A stretch of DNA of 64,000 bases, from the NCBI GenBank assembly GCA_016785225.1, contig JAFBJZ010000109.1:2170001-2234000 (forward strand), read 5' to 3'. Source of the DNA: Psettodes erumei (Eukaryota > Chordata > Actinopteri > Pleuronectiformes > Psettodidae). Below the pieces are notes generated by a model. The model made no database searches, had not been told where the DNA came from, and was given only the letters and a program-made list of their open reading frames with translations. The position numbers were made by a program, and so were the translations under genes. Positions 1-13,449 of this stretch are shown here, piece after piece (position 1 is the stretch's first letter; each line of letters begins with the position of its first letter).

Positions 1-900
1 GCTCATGGTAATGCTGGGATTCAAGGAAAATGCAACTCAGTTCGTCTGAATTAAAGCGGCATGAGCATTGCTAATTATAGTGGTTATTCCACAAATAATC
101 CTTTTAGTGATTTTTGCCTTGGAAAAGGAGAGAAAATGTAGTAATAAATAAATAAAAGCTCAAATAAATAGAGACTGATTTGAATTAAGTGTCGGGGGAG
201 ATGTAGTGCAAAGGCGCGATAATAGCTAAGCTAGCTTATAACATCTTTGTTTTCACTGAGCACTGTGCCGCGGTCTCTGGGGCCTCCAGAGGATTTTTGG
301 CAAAGCTGTTCTTCTCAAGGTCCACACGTCGCAAACACTCAAGGAGGCTCCTCTGTGCTATCGGTGCATCAGGATCCACTTACACCCTAGTGGTACAGGA
401 GGTGGGGAAGGCCACTCGCGCCTGATGACTTTCCCCACGGACTCACATCAGTGTTTCTAACACTTGGGGCTGAAGCTGAACCAAATAAAAAACAATGAGG
501 CCAAACAGTAGTCTTTTTAGGGAGATTAGTTCCACATTTTAAGGCTTTGAATGGAGTGCTGCATCCTGGATATTATTCTGCACCAAAAGCAAACAACACT
601 CACTGCTAAGACATTGAGAATTTATTGTGATTTCTCACATCCACAGTGAATTTATTGTTGTTTCGCCGAATTCTATTCTGCCCGGGTTTTGACGAAAATA
701 AATGACTTTGGGACCTTGAAGGTTTAATTTGAAATAGCACATGTCTTGCAGTCAGGACTCAAGAGTGAAACAATCGCTTTTCAGCTGGTAACCAGACTTG
801 AGGTGACATGGCGGAGGAGAAGTCAGGCATAATATTTATCTCCCTGCCCTTGGAGATGTGGTACGCTCATCCAATTCATCCACGTCTCCATCAGAGAAGA
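1..900. other. Non-coding, CNE-like block
   Basis: No open frame of note and no recognised repeat. The first 160 bases hold a TAATTA homeodomain core at 72-77 and an AAATAAATA run near 143-158. A more GC-balanced stretch follows (about 250-450). Mixed composition without repeats is what conserved distal regulatory DNA usually looks like, but conservation cannot be judged from one sequence. It could equally be ordinary intergenic DNA. Confidence 0.3.
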
Positions 901-1045
901 ATGAAAGCGTGGCCACAAAAAAAAACAACCTCTTTTCATTACAGCAGCATGGATCATTTATCTTGTTGAGTTTGCCCCATCACATGTCATCGATTACAAG
1001 AGTTTGTTGAAACAGAGGAATGCCAGAGTTCAGACCTCAAGTAGG

Positions 1046-1063
1046 AACAACAACAACAACAAC
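1046..1063. repeat. (AAC)n microsatellite
   Basis: Six consecutive AAC units are read directly from the sequence. Short trinucleotide array in otherwise non-repetitive DNA. Confidence 0.9.
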
Positions 1064-4000
1064 ACATCATCTAAAGCTGCAAGTTTTTAACTCTGTTCAC
1101 AGAAAAAAACATGAAAAGAAAGACTTTGTGAATAACATAAATGCAGCATGATAGAAAACTGGTTAATACTGGAATTGCACTTCAGTATCAGGCACATCTG
1201 TGAGATGACACAAGCACTTTAATCTGACAGGCTCCTCCAGTTTCCTCCAGAAACCTTTTTTCTTCTGTAGCTAAACACAAGCTCACTTCATTTCACCTTC
1301 AGTCCAAACACATTACCTCTGTGCTGCTACTGGCCGCTCCCTCTGATCAAATTACTGTTATTATTAAAGCATTATACATTTGCAGCTTCATCCTGATCTA
1401 ATGACGACTGCTATAGGCTGGTATCTAACGATAACTGATAAGAGGACTCACGTCTGCACAGAAAAGCAGAGCGCCCGAACATCCAAGCTGCAGTGATCGG
1501 ATGTGTTACTGTTCACTATTCATCAAAACAGAAAGATAAAGAAACAGATAAAAGAAATCCTTGGATTAGATACTGTAATTTGTTTACCCAGCCTAATGAC
1601 TAGCGAGTGCTGGGTGGACATGCTGGTCTCTGGATGTCCTGTACATGTGGGAGCACATATCATGTGACAGCTGCAACCATGTAAATTACAAATGGTCGGA
1701 AGGTCAAATTTCGTATATGAGTGAGCCTCGGAAACTGCAGGCAAACTTATGCCGTCTACGGGGCCCTCAAGTGATCATGAACAGGTTGCATTTGGTTTCG
1801 AGTCCACAGAAGAGAAAAATTATTTCATTTCCAAATCACAGCTTGCATGTTGCAGATATGGTAAAATGGGATTCATCAGCACGTGAAGAAGCACGCCCCC
1901 ACCAACACGGCCCCTGCAGGGTTGAAACGCAGGACTGTTTTCAGACTGTTTACAGGGTGTGAACCCGCTTATATATGCTCTCTCACATTAACTTTTGTAC
2001 AGCCAAGTGATACCAGAGCTTCCTGACAACAACAGGGAACATACAGTATATTCATCTCTTGAGAATCAGAATGAGTGAAGCTAAAAAATATCAAACCAGA
2101 ATCAAAACGCCAGAAGATATTTCAATTGGGCTAATTACCTCCTCAGACATGTGTTGATGTGTATTCCTGTTAGCAACTTTCACATGAAGGAGCACTGGTG
2201 AGAGTGAAACGCTCAGCTGTCCATCTCAGCCTGTTTAGTATTCTGCCCATGAAATGGTTTAAACCTCATCCCCCATCCATCTATCTACCAAAAGATATGA
2301 GATAACTTTTTTCCTTCTCAACAGATGATATTAAGTGCCTCCTATTATCTCAGTAGGTCTGTATCATATTAGAATCTGCAATCGCAGGTCAGAAAGTATA
2401 CGGCGCTCTTGTCTCGGCCGGTGCTGCAGAATTACTTTCCTGCACACAATGGCTGAATGGGTTGAAGCTTTGTCATTTAAACTGCATAAAGAGGCCAGAA
2501 ATTGATTTTTATTGTAGATCTTCATATCTAATAAAGCTCTGAGGATCTCCATTCTTCATTGTCTGAATGGCCAGTGAATGCTTTCAATCTACCTCTCTGT
2601 TTCATGCATAAAAGTGGTAGCCGCAATGATAGGAGAAGAATGAGAGGGAGGGGTGCTGCCATGCAAGTGAAAAGCATCCCTTCTCTTTTTCTCTTCTCCT
2701 TGGAAACTAGACCTGGGGAGGATGGGAGAGGTCAAGGAGCTGGGGGTAATTGAAAAGTGAAATGTTTTTTTCTTCCGTCTTTAGAAAGACTGTGTCTTTT
2801 TCAAAGAGAAAACATAACCAGGACTCGCTCCTGCTAAAGAAATCCTCTTTAAGGTGCGTCCACAGCACAGAACGTCTACAAAGGTATCAGTCCTCTTTTA
2901 CTGGAGGTTGGATAAGATTTCAGCCCATTTTCTCATTACCACAGTTTACTAGGACAAAAAACTCTACCACTATTGCGTCTATTGCATGAAAAATCTTGTT
3001 AGTTTCTGGCAAGCCTCCTTTCTACCATTATTTGTACAAAAATGCCCAAACACTGTCAAGAAAACCAGAGGACCCCTTTGAGACGCAGAAAATAATCGCA
3101 TAAACTGTGAAGAAATGAGACAAAAAACTGAACATTTCAGCTGTGGAACCGTTACCCTCAGATTTCTATTAGGTCCTTTTAAGTGTTTATTGATGGAGTT
3201 GTCAACCTCCTTGTCTCTTCCAGTGAAGCGTTCATTTTTTTTTAAAGGCTCTCTCACATTTTGTACATTGAAGAAATATTCTTGTTTGTTTCTGCATCTG
3301 CAGTGCTTCTTGTTGTTGGCGTGTAGGCATTTCCTCATATGGTATGGGGCTGCTTACTTTGTCTGCACATGCCTGACAGCAGCTGTAAACCTGGATTAAA
3401 GAGCAGCATGATCAGCATTGAAATCTATTTTTTTTTCCATCAGGAAAAATGAGGGAAGACACCTGCAAATGTGTAGCATCAGTTGGCCTTGTTCTGCCTT
3501 TAATACATGGAGAAGCCAGAGGCCTTCCTTAGAGCCAGGGCATAAGAAAAAGGTGGAATGCCATCTGGCTCTGATGATGTCTGTCTCTGTTGATTGTGAA
3601 CTGCTTGTAGTAAGCACTGTTTTAGCTCAGCACCATGAGAAGATGGTGATGAAGGACCTGCAGCAGATAAAGTCTCTGTGGCTGTTTCTCAAACTGAAGG
3701 AACGGCTGCTTCATTTGTCACCAGGTTAACTGGTACATCATACAGCCGGCTGTCCTCTTTACATACCAGTACTATACTGTAGTATAATATACTGCTGTTA
3801 CCTGCTTCCCCTTTTTTGTTCTCCTTCAGTAGCCTGATTTTATTCTTTTTTTGATGACATGATAAAAACAAATTTTAAACTGTAATAGAACTGCATGTGG
3901 AGACTAACTGTTGCTGCTGTTAACTGATGTTCAGTTCAGGGGCGTGTTGAGTTTGCTCCATCACATGTAGGAGGGCCATTATTTTACTGTGTTCACACAG

Positions 4001-4480
4001 CAAAAGATGTTGATGTAGAAGTAGAGACAAGCATGAGTGGAAGGACAACATGAATAAAATGGGTGAGCAAAAATATATGGTGATAAAATAATTTTCCATA
4101 GTGGTTTAAAAAAGAATTAGTTTGCAATTTGCAAATTCTTTTGAAGATACAGTATGTGCACATAAACAAACAAATAATGTGAGAATGTACAAAGTTTCAG
4201 CCAGTGCACAGTATATCTCTACAAAATGATGTACACTAATTCAGAGTAAGCTTTTATCGTGCGATAATGTGTCGTATGAAATGCATGAAATCAAGGCAGA
4301 AGTGTAATTACACCAAAAGCACACAGGGATTAGTCATACTGCACAAAAACTGGATTTCATGTTTGACTTTAGTCAACAAATCTGGAAGTTGTGAAACAAA
4401 AAGTGCCCCCTGTTGCTCGCGTGATATAAAGCAGATTAACTTTGCCTGCCTTTGGTGTAACACTGCAGAACATCATTAGC
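1064..4480. other. Gene-free stretch, nothing specific recognised
   Basis: About 3.4 kb without a recognisable gene or repeat family. The open frames here (longest 119 codons, 2979-3338 minus) overlap one another on opposite strands and show no domain or codon bias, so I treat them as chance. The patch at about 2370-2560 is more compositionally balanced and might be conserved. Confidence 0.5.
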
Positions 4481-4960
4481 ATTCAGCCAATCAGAGTGCA
4501 TAAGAAATCATCGCCGGGGTTTTGTTGACAAGAGTTTATTTCGAACATGACCATAGCCTGTCAAATTAATGAGTCTGCCTCTAAGAAATATAATAAGTAA
4601 AATAAAATGCTCTAATCTGAATATAATTTGAATGAAAAATGACAGAAGCACATGCCCCCGTTCATCTCGACTGCTGCTCTAAACAAATCATTCTCTTGCT
4701 CACTTGTTTAAACTGAATGTTATGCAAATGCACAGCTCACCTAACTCACACTCCTCCCTCGTTTTTCTCGTTTTAGGTGATCGCAAATATGTAAACAAAA
4801 TTTGTTGTCATGCATTTGAATATGATTAATTATCGCAGAGTAATCCAGCCGCACTTGTAAAGACTTTTCAGACGAGATTAGGAATTCCAAAGTGACAACC
4901 ATGATAGATGGGAGCATTCTGTAAATCGTAGATTAAAGGTCACAACGATGAAGTGAGAAA
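4480..4960. other. CNE-like block with perfect POU octamer
   Basis: Contains a perfect octamer ATGCAAAT at 4732-4739. Around it are several AT-rich homeodomain-like words (for example TTAATTATCG near 4827). No coding potential. The octamer is the classical POU-family binding word. One copy of an 8-mer is weak evidence, so enhancer function is inference. Confidence 0.3.
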
Positions 4961-6796
4961 GTCACGAGGCATCGTTTAAGTTGAGGCAGATGCAATCAAA
5001 GCTCAGTGCAACAAACACACCAGCGCCTCAAACAGACAAAATGATTATGGAAATGGGTATCTGCACACAACTAAACATATGGCAGCGCCTAATGCCATAT
5101 AACACTAGGGGCTGGGTTTAATCAAACTTCACCAATTAAAAATACAAATGATATGCAAACATCTGAAAGTCTGAAGAGAAAATGAGGATTGTTATTAATG
5201 ATAGGGAAGAAATCTATCTCTACTAATTCTCTGAATGTTTCCTCCACTGCTCTCCTTTCTGCAGATAAGACTGATCATCATCACTGAACAGTTTGAACAA
5301 GCAGCGCTAAAAAAAACCATGCCAAGTAGAAAAATGCTGCCAAGTCCAAGAAGAAATAAATACATTTATTTATTTGCAAGAAATAACAAAAAAGAGACTC
5401 TTACTTTGGAAGAGTTTACAGTGAAGACGGGGAGCTGGATCACCAACCAGGCGAAACAGGCAGCAGACACCAAACACCTGGGACTGCAAAAGCCTTGGTT
5501 CACTCCATAGAAACCAGCTTAATTTCATATGAATGTTTGTGTAATACAGTTAGATACATTTGAACAAATTAAGCACAACATCATCTACGATGGGTTTCAT
5601 CATGACCAGGTCATGGCCCCGGTCTTACAGCAGGGCCCTCACCTCCATCTGAATAACTTCTTGTCTTTTTGTATGATGATGGTACTGTTTACCTTACTTG
5701 CTGCTAGTTTATGAATTCATACCACTGTATATAATAGCATAGTACTGCAGGATCTTATTTTCATTATCAATTGATCTGACAGTTCTTTTTTTTGTTACTT
5801 AAAATACCAGTAAATAAGGAAAAATGTCCATTTAACTTCTGCAGACCACAAGTTGACATATTCAGTCTGTTTGCTTTGACACTGAGTTTAAAAAATAGTT
5901 ACATTACTGAAGCTGCGATTACAGATTTTGGCAATTTTTACATTAAGATATGAATAATTACCAACATTGTGGCTGCTCAATGATGTGATGTGATTAAGGG
6001 CTCAATAAATGAATAAATAAATAGAAAATGCCATTTGCCCCCCTGAGAGGTTCGTCCGCCCGTGTTAAGACCTTTACTGTGAAAGTGAAAGTGATCTAAT
6101 GGTACTTGGTGTTTATTTTACTAGTGCTAGTGGATGACAAATGAAATACATCCAGTTACATTAACTTCCAGTTCCTAATATGTAATGCGTGTAAAGAGCA
6201 ATCATAGTCATAAAGTAAGGAGAGTGTGTGTGTGTATGACCTGAAGGGCAGAGAGGAAACATGCTGATGCTTTTATTCACAGAGCAATCTGCATGCGAGG
6301 CCACTGGGGGCTGCTTCGAAACGCAGCGCCTCAGTGTGGCTGGAGGAGACATCGGGGGTGCTGCCGCAAACACGCAGGAGAACGTGAGGGAGAGCTGCGG
6401 CTAAGTAAAGCACGCTGGGATTCACTGCTGTTGCCATTAGGAGCTCAGGATCTAATCAAATTTATGTAATTATTTTGATGGTTAACAAGTTTAAGAGAAG
6501 GAAAAAGAAAGGAAACCTGCTCAGTGAGGTTTGAATGGTGCATTCAGGGTGCTGGTATTTTCCTGTTTGATACACTGTACCTTATTTTTGCCTCCACAAA
6601 TGCACAAGATTCTAATACACATTTAAACAGGGGTCGATATGACTCCTTCTAAAGGTAAACTGTTGCCTGTGACAGAGTATGTTAGCATAGAGTCAGGGCT
6701 GTTTGTGAAGAATTTGGATTCCCTAATGAAATGCGACTTGATTCAGGAGTCTGCCTCCATATCTGCACTGATGTCAGTATTACTCCAGCAGCAGCA
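4960..6796. other. Gene-free stretch, nothing specific recognised
   Basis: Short chance frames only. A frame at 5235-5510 follows a pyrimidine-rich stretch ending in CAG near 5264, but its translation is low complexity and unlike any family I know. A short GT tract lies near 6221-6235. I see no gene or repeat family here. Confidence 0.5.
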
Positions 6797-6798
6797 TG

Positions 6799-6824
6799 CA
6801 CACACACACACACACACACACACA
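6799..6824. repeat. (CA)n microsatellite
   Basis: Thirteen CA units read directly. It is translated as HTHTHT-type runs in overlapping frames, which explains the apparent open frames at this position. Confidence 0.95.
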
Positions 6825-7300
6825 GTATCAAGCTCAATCATCCCTCACTGAATAAACAGTGTTGTGTTTCCATCAGCTGCTACAGTGTGTATACAAACCA
6901 AATGCATTTAAAATCCTGAAATACTTTCACCAAAATATAGACTTACAGTATAGAGCATTGCATTTGCATTGTGGTCACACAGGTTAAGTGAATGTGGGCA
7001 TATATATGACTGGAAAATACATTACCTCTTGATCAAATCTTCCTGAAAATTTCTGGGGCCTTTTCCTGCACATTCATGAAGTATGCAGGAAGTGGAACTG
7101 CGAGAGAGAGTAAATTATCTAATTTAAGAGAGGTGTGTACTTCCTAATTCTCAGTGTTCATGAAGATTAAAAATGATGCCCCCCTTTCACTCAGCACAAT
7201 TTGTGTTTGTCTTTTAAAGAGTGTGAATGTATTTTTCCCTATCATGTAAGCTTTACATTACTTCACTTATCCTCAGAGAATTACTGTAAGCTTTAATGTA
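6825..7300. other. Gene-free AT-rich stretch
   Basis: AT-rich sequence with no credible gene or repeat family. It contains one TACAGTAT word at 6944-6951, part of a window-wide excess described in the findings. Confidence 0.5.
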
Positions 7301-7960
7301 TGTGAACATCACCAAGTAAATCAGAATATTTTTCCTCTAAGCTCCCCGAGCCCAGGCAAAGGTGAACCTGCCACTTGTCCATTATAGACATGACACGGGT
7401 CCTCCCCAGCCCTTGGTCCCTCGGGAGAAGGTAGGGATGTAGGGTGTGGAGGACAGAGGGATGGAGGGAGGGTGGGGGCTTTGAGAGGATTCTTTATGCA
7501 GCTCTGTGTATTGCTTTCATGTTGTCCAGCCCGGTAACTAAGTTGGGTTGCCCGGGGCAATGGCTAATTCACACCCTCAGATCACAAGCATGAAATGAGA
7601 GAGCAGGGAGCGCTAAAGCCCTGCGGTTAATGATAGCTCCCTGGCACCACACACCCAACACCCCTCCATATAAATCTGGCCAAATGGTTTCATTTGAGAT
7701 GATCCCCAGAATCTCCTGCACACATTATGTGAGGGGAAGGCGCTGAGCACGACCCACCTGAGATAGTGAGTCTGATTCTAGTGACGGTGAGAGGCCAAGC
7801 CAAAACTCACGGGGGCGTCTAGTCTGCTTATTGTTTTCTCAAGATCTGCAGCGTCCCTTCTTCCACGCAGCTGCTGGTGTGAGCCAAGCATCCACACCAT
7901 TCTTTGTATTATCCTAATGCAAGCTGCAATGAATGGACACAGCAGTTGGCCCACACACGA
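7300..7960. other. CNE-like block, GC-balanced
   Basis: About 650 bases of balanced composition in an AT-leaning neighbourhood, without repeats. An apparent 79-codon minus frame at 7321-7560 is proline-rich because of pyrimidine-rich DNA and is not convincing. The stretch from about 7600 to 7800 includes a short TTAATGATAG homeodomain-like word. Candidate conserved regulatory DNA; untested. Confidence 0.35.
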
Positions 7961-9245
7961 GCCATTTTGTCATGATGGAAGCCTTTTTTTTCTTAGGAGA
8001 TCAGCAAAATAAAGAAATAAATATTTAAAAGAAGAATACAACTGTGAAGGACTTTAAAATCTTCGGCTCCTCAGTCGAACAAGCTTGTGGATGAAGACCC
8101 CTCCTGCCCCTCCCCTCGCTCCATTCCACCACCACCCTTTTCCCCAAAAACCCTCTTTAAAGTTATTTCGAATTTCCCAGCAAGGCTTTGAGAAATCTGT
8201 TTGTTTGAGGGCAGCATTAGATGTGACCAGCGTTTTATTGTGACATAAAACCGCATTTCTTCCTTGGCAGATTAAAAATAAAATCGGTTAATAAGAAAAG
8301 CTGTCAGCAGCAGAAAATGGCTGACATAATCCGTTTATCCTCCAAGCAATAAAGATATTGGTCCTTGGGAGTCTATCTTTCCTCTTATGTTATTTCGCCC
8401 AAAACATTATCTTCTATGCATTCAGATGGATTAAGAAGTCATATGGGAGATAGAAAGAAAATGACAGATACAAAAAAACCCAACATATAATATCCCTTTC
8501 ATTCCACATCACACACGTTCACAGGAGGGTACACATATGATCCTGTGTTAAGTTAATGAATAAATCAAAAAACACAGAGAAGAGGAAGAAAAGGAAGCGG
8601 GTCACGAGCAGCTTTCCTGGAGTGTGATGGGGGAGATTACAAGAAACTAGAGGGGTCAGCGGAGCAAAAGAGCAAAATGGAATCAACCTCAACTCAGGCT
8701 AAGATGGGAGCATCCGACTCCCTACTCGACCAGGCGGACATGCAGATAAAAGTCAAACAGAAATTAACTGAGCCGGAGCGGAAGAAAAAAAAACACCGGA
8801 GGACTAGAGGAAGCTCTAACATAGAGTTTAACATCAGAAATAGAATTTGCTATGAGAAACTGATCAAGAGTCTCGCAGGCTTATCTTACCTAATGCTACA
8901 TGGCATGAAACAGAAGGGGAAAAAAATCAGACTTTTAATATTTAATTGTAACGTACCCTACAGTATTTCAAAGCCCACCATAGCACTGTATTTATCAACA
9001 TGTAAGACATGATACAAGGCAGGTATATTCTCTGTGTGACTGTTGTCTTCATCCCGCCTGAGAGAAACCAGCACATCCGCGGAGGTTTTTCGAGGGAGGC
9101 TGTCGACGGCAGAATCTCCAGACGAGCTCCTCCCCAGGGACTCACATGACTGACAGATAAAGGCAGAAGCGGAAGAAACGTGTGGTCAAAGATGTGAGGC
9201 CAGTCATGAAATGCTGATTTGGATCAGTGTGAGCCGATGGGGCCG
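7960..9245. other. Gene-free stretch; one lysine-rich chance frame
   Basis: A 111-codon plus frame at 8677-9012 begins with ATG and carries a KKKKHRR stretch, but the basic run comes from an A-rich tract and the rest reads as AT-rich noise. It matches no domain I recognise. The remainder is non-coding. A C-rich patch (8098-8150) is low complexity. Confidence 0.45.
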
Positions 9246-9249
9246 TGCC

Positions 9250-9274
9250 GGGGCAAAGGGGTTGGGGGGGCGGG
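9250..9274 (+). other. G-quadruplex-type G-tract cluster
   Basis: Four G-runs of 4, 4, 7 and 3 bases are separated by loops of 4, 2 and 1 bases. This fits the standard intramolecular G-quadruplex pattern on the plus strand. Formation in the cell is inference. Confidence 0.7.
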
Positions 9275-9359
9275 AGCTTGTGAATGATGAAGGGGGTGGA
9301 GACGCCTCTGAGTGGCAACCAACGTGTGCCGCAGTGTGAGACTCTGAACTCAGACTCTG

Positions 9360-10020
9360 TTCTGTTTAATCATGTCGGTTTGGCTGGTAATGAAATTTGA
9401 TTATGCCTGTAAAGGCAGCAACGTTGAGCAAGGGGAGAGGGATGGGGGGGGGGTTGAAATATTAATATCTTCAGAGATTATGCATGAAACCCCAGTGTGT
9501 AATTTTCTCTCTCTCCTTGTCCACCATGAAATTGTTAGCAGTTCATCATTAGCATGGAACTTTTGCATTTCCATTCGTCTTTCTGTGTGGGTTGTGATGT
9601 GATTAATGCGGGCCTTGATTCATTAGTTTATCATCAATGTGGTGCTAACTGATCACTGCAGATCTATCATGCACTTCGCGGGGCCCTACAGTGTAGATAA
9701 ACGCTCAGCACGCTCAGAAAGGCCATCTCCAGATCTATTTTGCTTGGTTCTTATGGGGGGCGGGAGCGCATAACTCACAATGCCGCGGGCCCCAGCCCAC
9801 TGCTCTCAATGAGTGGCCATTGTGCATCTGTGCCTGAGAACACCCAGCTATTACAGTGTCATCACATTCATTTGTAAAAAAGTAGCAACTCCCCACCGCC
9901 GCCCGGCCACCCCAAAAATATGACGGGCCAGAAAAATGGGGCATGTAATTAAGTACTTGTGATCCGGTGAGGGCAAGTTCCACCACAGGGTTCCTTAATA
10001 ACAAGTGTCACTGAGTAGAA
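9360..10020. other. CNE-like block
   Basis: Repeat-free sequence with many homeodomain-type words (ATTAATAT, CATTAG, TGATTAATG, CATTAGTTTATC) between about 9360 and 9670. A GC-richer tail follows. A run of nine to ten G near 9446 interrupts it. The dense AT-core words in mixed-composition DNA resemble developmental enhancers. No gene is supported. Confidence 0.35.
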
Positions 10021-12000
10021 CGGTCACAGAATAGGGAGCCTTGGTTTAGGAAGTGTAGAGCTACAGTATTTGTTCTGACTCCTGCACATGTCAGTCGCCT
10101 GCTGAGTAATGAAGAACTACAGGCCAAAAGTCTGCAATGTGAAAACAATACTAAACCAGAACAAACTTTACTCGGTTTCAATTACTGCAGCTGCACAATC
10201 AGAAGCTGTTTTCTCTAAACGAGTGAGTCGGTGACATCACGACAACCACTTACTGAACATGCAGACTTCCAGCAGTTACTGATTTAGACACTTCAAACTA
10301 CAAGCTAACTACAGCTAAATGCTACACTGTGTTGAGCAGCTGTCTTTAAGGAAGAAGAAAAATTATTAAGATAATTAAGATACATAATTTTATTTAAAAC
10401 TTAGAATGAGCATTTTAAAGTGACTTCTAGTTGAACTTTGATGAATGAAAACACATGCAATAATGTTAGCACACTGGCTGTCTGAGAATGAAAAGCATCC
10501 TTGGTCAAATTAATTATGCATAATTATGCATGCCATTTTTAGAGGTCACTTTGCCCTTTTTCAGAAAGATATGACACTGTATTTTTTTCTTATAAATGAG
10601 AGTTTGTTTTTAAATTGCCATAGCTGATATAATCAGTGACAAATACTTTGAGCTCAGTTTCATAATCTGATTTTAAGATTGAAGACAGGGAACTCAAACT
10701 ACTGTTATCCCAACAGCTGTCATAGCATGGATAAAGACAACTTCAAACTAATAAGCCAAAATTCCTCCACACATGTGTAACATTTTTCACTTGAGTAACA
10801 GAAAAGGGTTCGAGGATATGTGAAAGTTGATCAGACTACTCCATAAACCAATGTTAGGAGGCAGATGTTATGTTCACGCCCTGTGACTATTATAATGATG
10901 CACAAGGACATGATTTATTTCTCATTGGATAAGAAACTGTTGTGTACGACATGTCAGCAAAGTTAACGTGTGCTAACCCTGTTGGCAATGACGGCAGGCC
11001 CCACGCACTCAATGTGGTCATGTAGTTTTTGCATGCTGTATATTAGCTTTTGTCCCGGTCTTCTAAAAGAAAGGGCTTTGTTTCTAATCAAGGTCACTTT
11101 TGACTTTTAATATCTGAGTTATTACAACTAAAAAATATTTTTGCTTTATAATGTACAATTTACTAAAACAACAAAAAAACTATAACTGCTTGCAGCAAGA
11201 AAAAATGAATTTAGTGTCACATTTGGTGCCAAAAGCAACAAATGAAATCATGTAAATTTGTATTTTCCAACTATGAAAAACCTTACTAAGTCACAGAAAC
11301 ACTGATTATTATGCACAAACAGAAGCATCAACATACTCAAGAGAGACACAAAATAACATTGTAAGCAACCACACACATTTTATTAGTCAAAACTGAATTT
11401 TTAGCCTTGGGAAGATTAACTCAGATTTTTAAAAAAACAACTTCATTTAACTCTAGTAAGGATAGCCTCTAAAGTCCCAACTTCACATACAATGCAAAAT
11501 TAAACATGTGACGCACATGCAGCCTGACAGCTCAAGTTGACAGGCCAACGAGAGATGGTAAAGACGACTGCAGGAGGGTTACTATGAAAATTGTAATAAA
11601 AACATCAGCCGAATAATTGCTGGACTTTAGATCACACGCAGTTCAATTTCTATTACAATTATACCAATGACTGCACTAAATATTAGACTTGAACTATAAA
11701 CACTACAAGGACTGTGTCTTTCATAAATGGCGCAAGACATTAAATGGAGTCAGATTTTTCCATTAACAGAAACATTAGTCATATTCAGCTCGCACAAAAG
11801 ATGAAGTTCACAAGGAGAAAAGATGAACCTTCAAAATGCAATAGTTGTGCTAAACAGAAATTAATTTGAGGATAAAGGTTATGAATTGCCTGAAATTAAA
11901 TAAATGTCCATAGATATGTCCTTCCAAAGGAAAAACATCAATGGGCTAATATGAGAAAGCACAACAGCTTCGGTTACCTCAAACCTTACCTCAAAAGTCA
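10020..12000. other. AT-rich gene-free stretch
   Basis: Two kilobases of AT-rich DNA with no credible open frame and no repeat family I recognise. The one structured item is the palindromic tandem word at 10511-10530, listed separately. Confidence 0.5.
10511..10530. promoter_or_regulatory. Tandem/palindromic homeodomain-POU-like site
   Basis: The decamer TAATTATGCA occurs twice back to back. The first sixteen bases, TAATTATGCATAATTA, form a perfect palindrome with two TAATTA cores flanking a central ATGCAT. This is suited to binding by a homeodomain or POU dimer. Which factor, if any, binds is unknown. Confidence 0.4.
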
Positions 12001-12760
12001 AGATAAATGCGGAGAAGAGAAAGATCTAATTGGTCACAACGGAAAGACCTTGGGTATTTTGTGTCTAAAAGCCGAGCCAAATGAATGCACAGCTTAGAAT
12101 TAAAGGGGTTCCTCTGCTTCATATCTGCTTTCACTGCCCTTATCTTTTATCTCAGGCTAGCTTTTAATTGATTCGAGATGCCAAATTCTCTGATGAAGGC
12201 CTATACAAAGTAAACACAGCATGCTGTGCCCTCGCCTTATTAATAGTTGACCCCTGAAAGGATGCAGTCTCTGAAGAGTGCATGTTGACAAGTTCATGGG
12301 GTAAACACTGCAGAGGTGCCACGTGGATGTGAAGGTGAACAACAGGCGATGTTCCGCCGTGCCACAATGGCCTTCTGTTTTTCTAATGAAACATTGCAGG
12401 GAGAATATGGCCTCTATGGAGTCTCTGCGGAGGGGAAGTGGCTAGTCAGGTGAGAACGTTCCACATGAAAACACAAGCAGCAGGAAGAGCTTAATGGGAA
12501 AATTCAAATATTGCCAATCGTTACACAGTGGTGACAATGTCACCACAGTGCTGTATTAACTGAGAACTACTGATAACCAGGTCTAAGTCCAGCACAAATC
12601 CATTCTCGTCCATGTGCCGCGGCCTAGCAACCCATATCAGCCCGGGCCGGAACAGACACGGACTTAGAGCATCAGAAACTTAATAAGCACTTGCTCCCAC
12701 TTAACACTAAGTGCTACTAGATATGCATTTAATATCTGCTTGTCCAGGTAGTCAGGAGTT
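12000..12760. other. CNE-like block
   Basis: Balanced, repeat-free DNA. It contains AATTGATTCG (near 12167) and TTATTAATAG words and ends near 12720 with alternating AT and GC stretches. Two overlapping minus frames at 12157-12367 have no domain and use the same bases in different frames. Best described as possible conserved regulatory sequence. Confidence 0.35.
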
Positions 12761-13449
12761 TAAGCTATGAAAATGCCATTTTGTGTCTGTAATCCTGTCT
12801 ATTAGTCTGAGGTTTTAGGGGTCTAGGCTTCCTGTCCACATGTTCAGCAGTATGATGCAGTATCACCTCATTCTGCAATTCAAACTATTTTCCGTGCTCA
12901 GGGACAGTGGTAGAGGTATTTGTTTCCACATGATGCCTTACAATGAATGTAAGCTGGAACTCATCAGCCCAAGTCAAGTGTTACTGAATCATTTTATATT
13001 CATTATATATTGCACTGTATTAAATATTGAATTACATATTTTTAAAGGAAAGACATAGGCCATGAAAAAGCCCTCAATTGGCACTTGTGCTATGTGTTTT
13101 AGAGACTGTACAAAAACTGTTAGGGTCAGAAAAAAGTGGAGGGGTATATTTCTGTTTGCTCAAGGGAGGATAGCCTTTTTTGGGGGGGGCAGTCTTAGTA
13201 TGTCTTTCTTCTATTGGGACATTTCTTTAAAAAAATAATTCAAAGATGAAACAGTTGCATCAAAATTGACATCTGTCTGAGTGTTTACTGTACACAGAGG
13301 CATCATTTTACAGACACAAGCATTGTGTGATTGGTTTTGTTATGATGGACAGTCCAACATGTGATTCAGGCTGTCATCATCTCATCGAATTTATCTTCAT
13401 TTTATTATGTGGAAATTTAGGTTGTTTTATTTAAATATTATTAAAGCAT
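12760..13449. other. Gene-free AT-rich stretch
   Basis: No gene recognised. An eight-base G-run near 13182 is the only low-complexity item. The short plus frame at 12840-13058 has no supporting feature. Confidence 0.5.

Noticed and set aside
8677..9012. 111-codon frame with a KKKKHRR stretch resembling a nuclear signal
   Set aside because: The basic run comes from an A-rich tract, and the remainder has no recognised domain or splice context.
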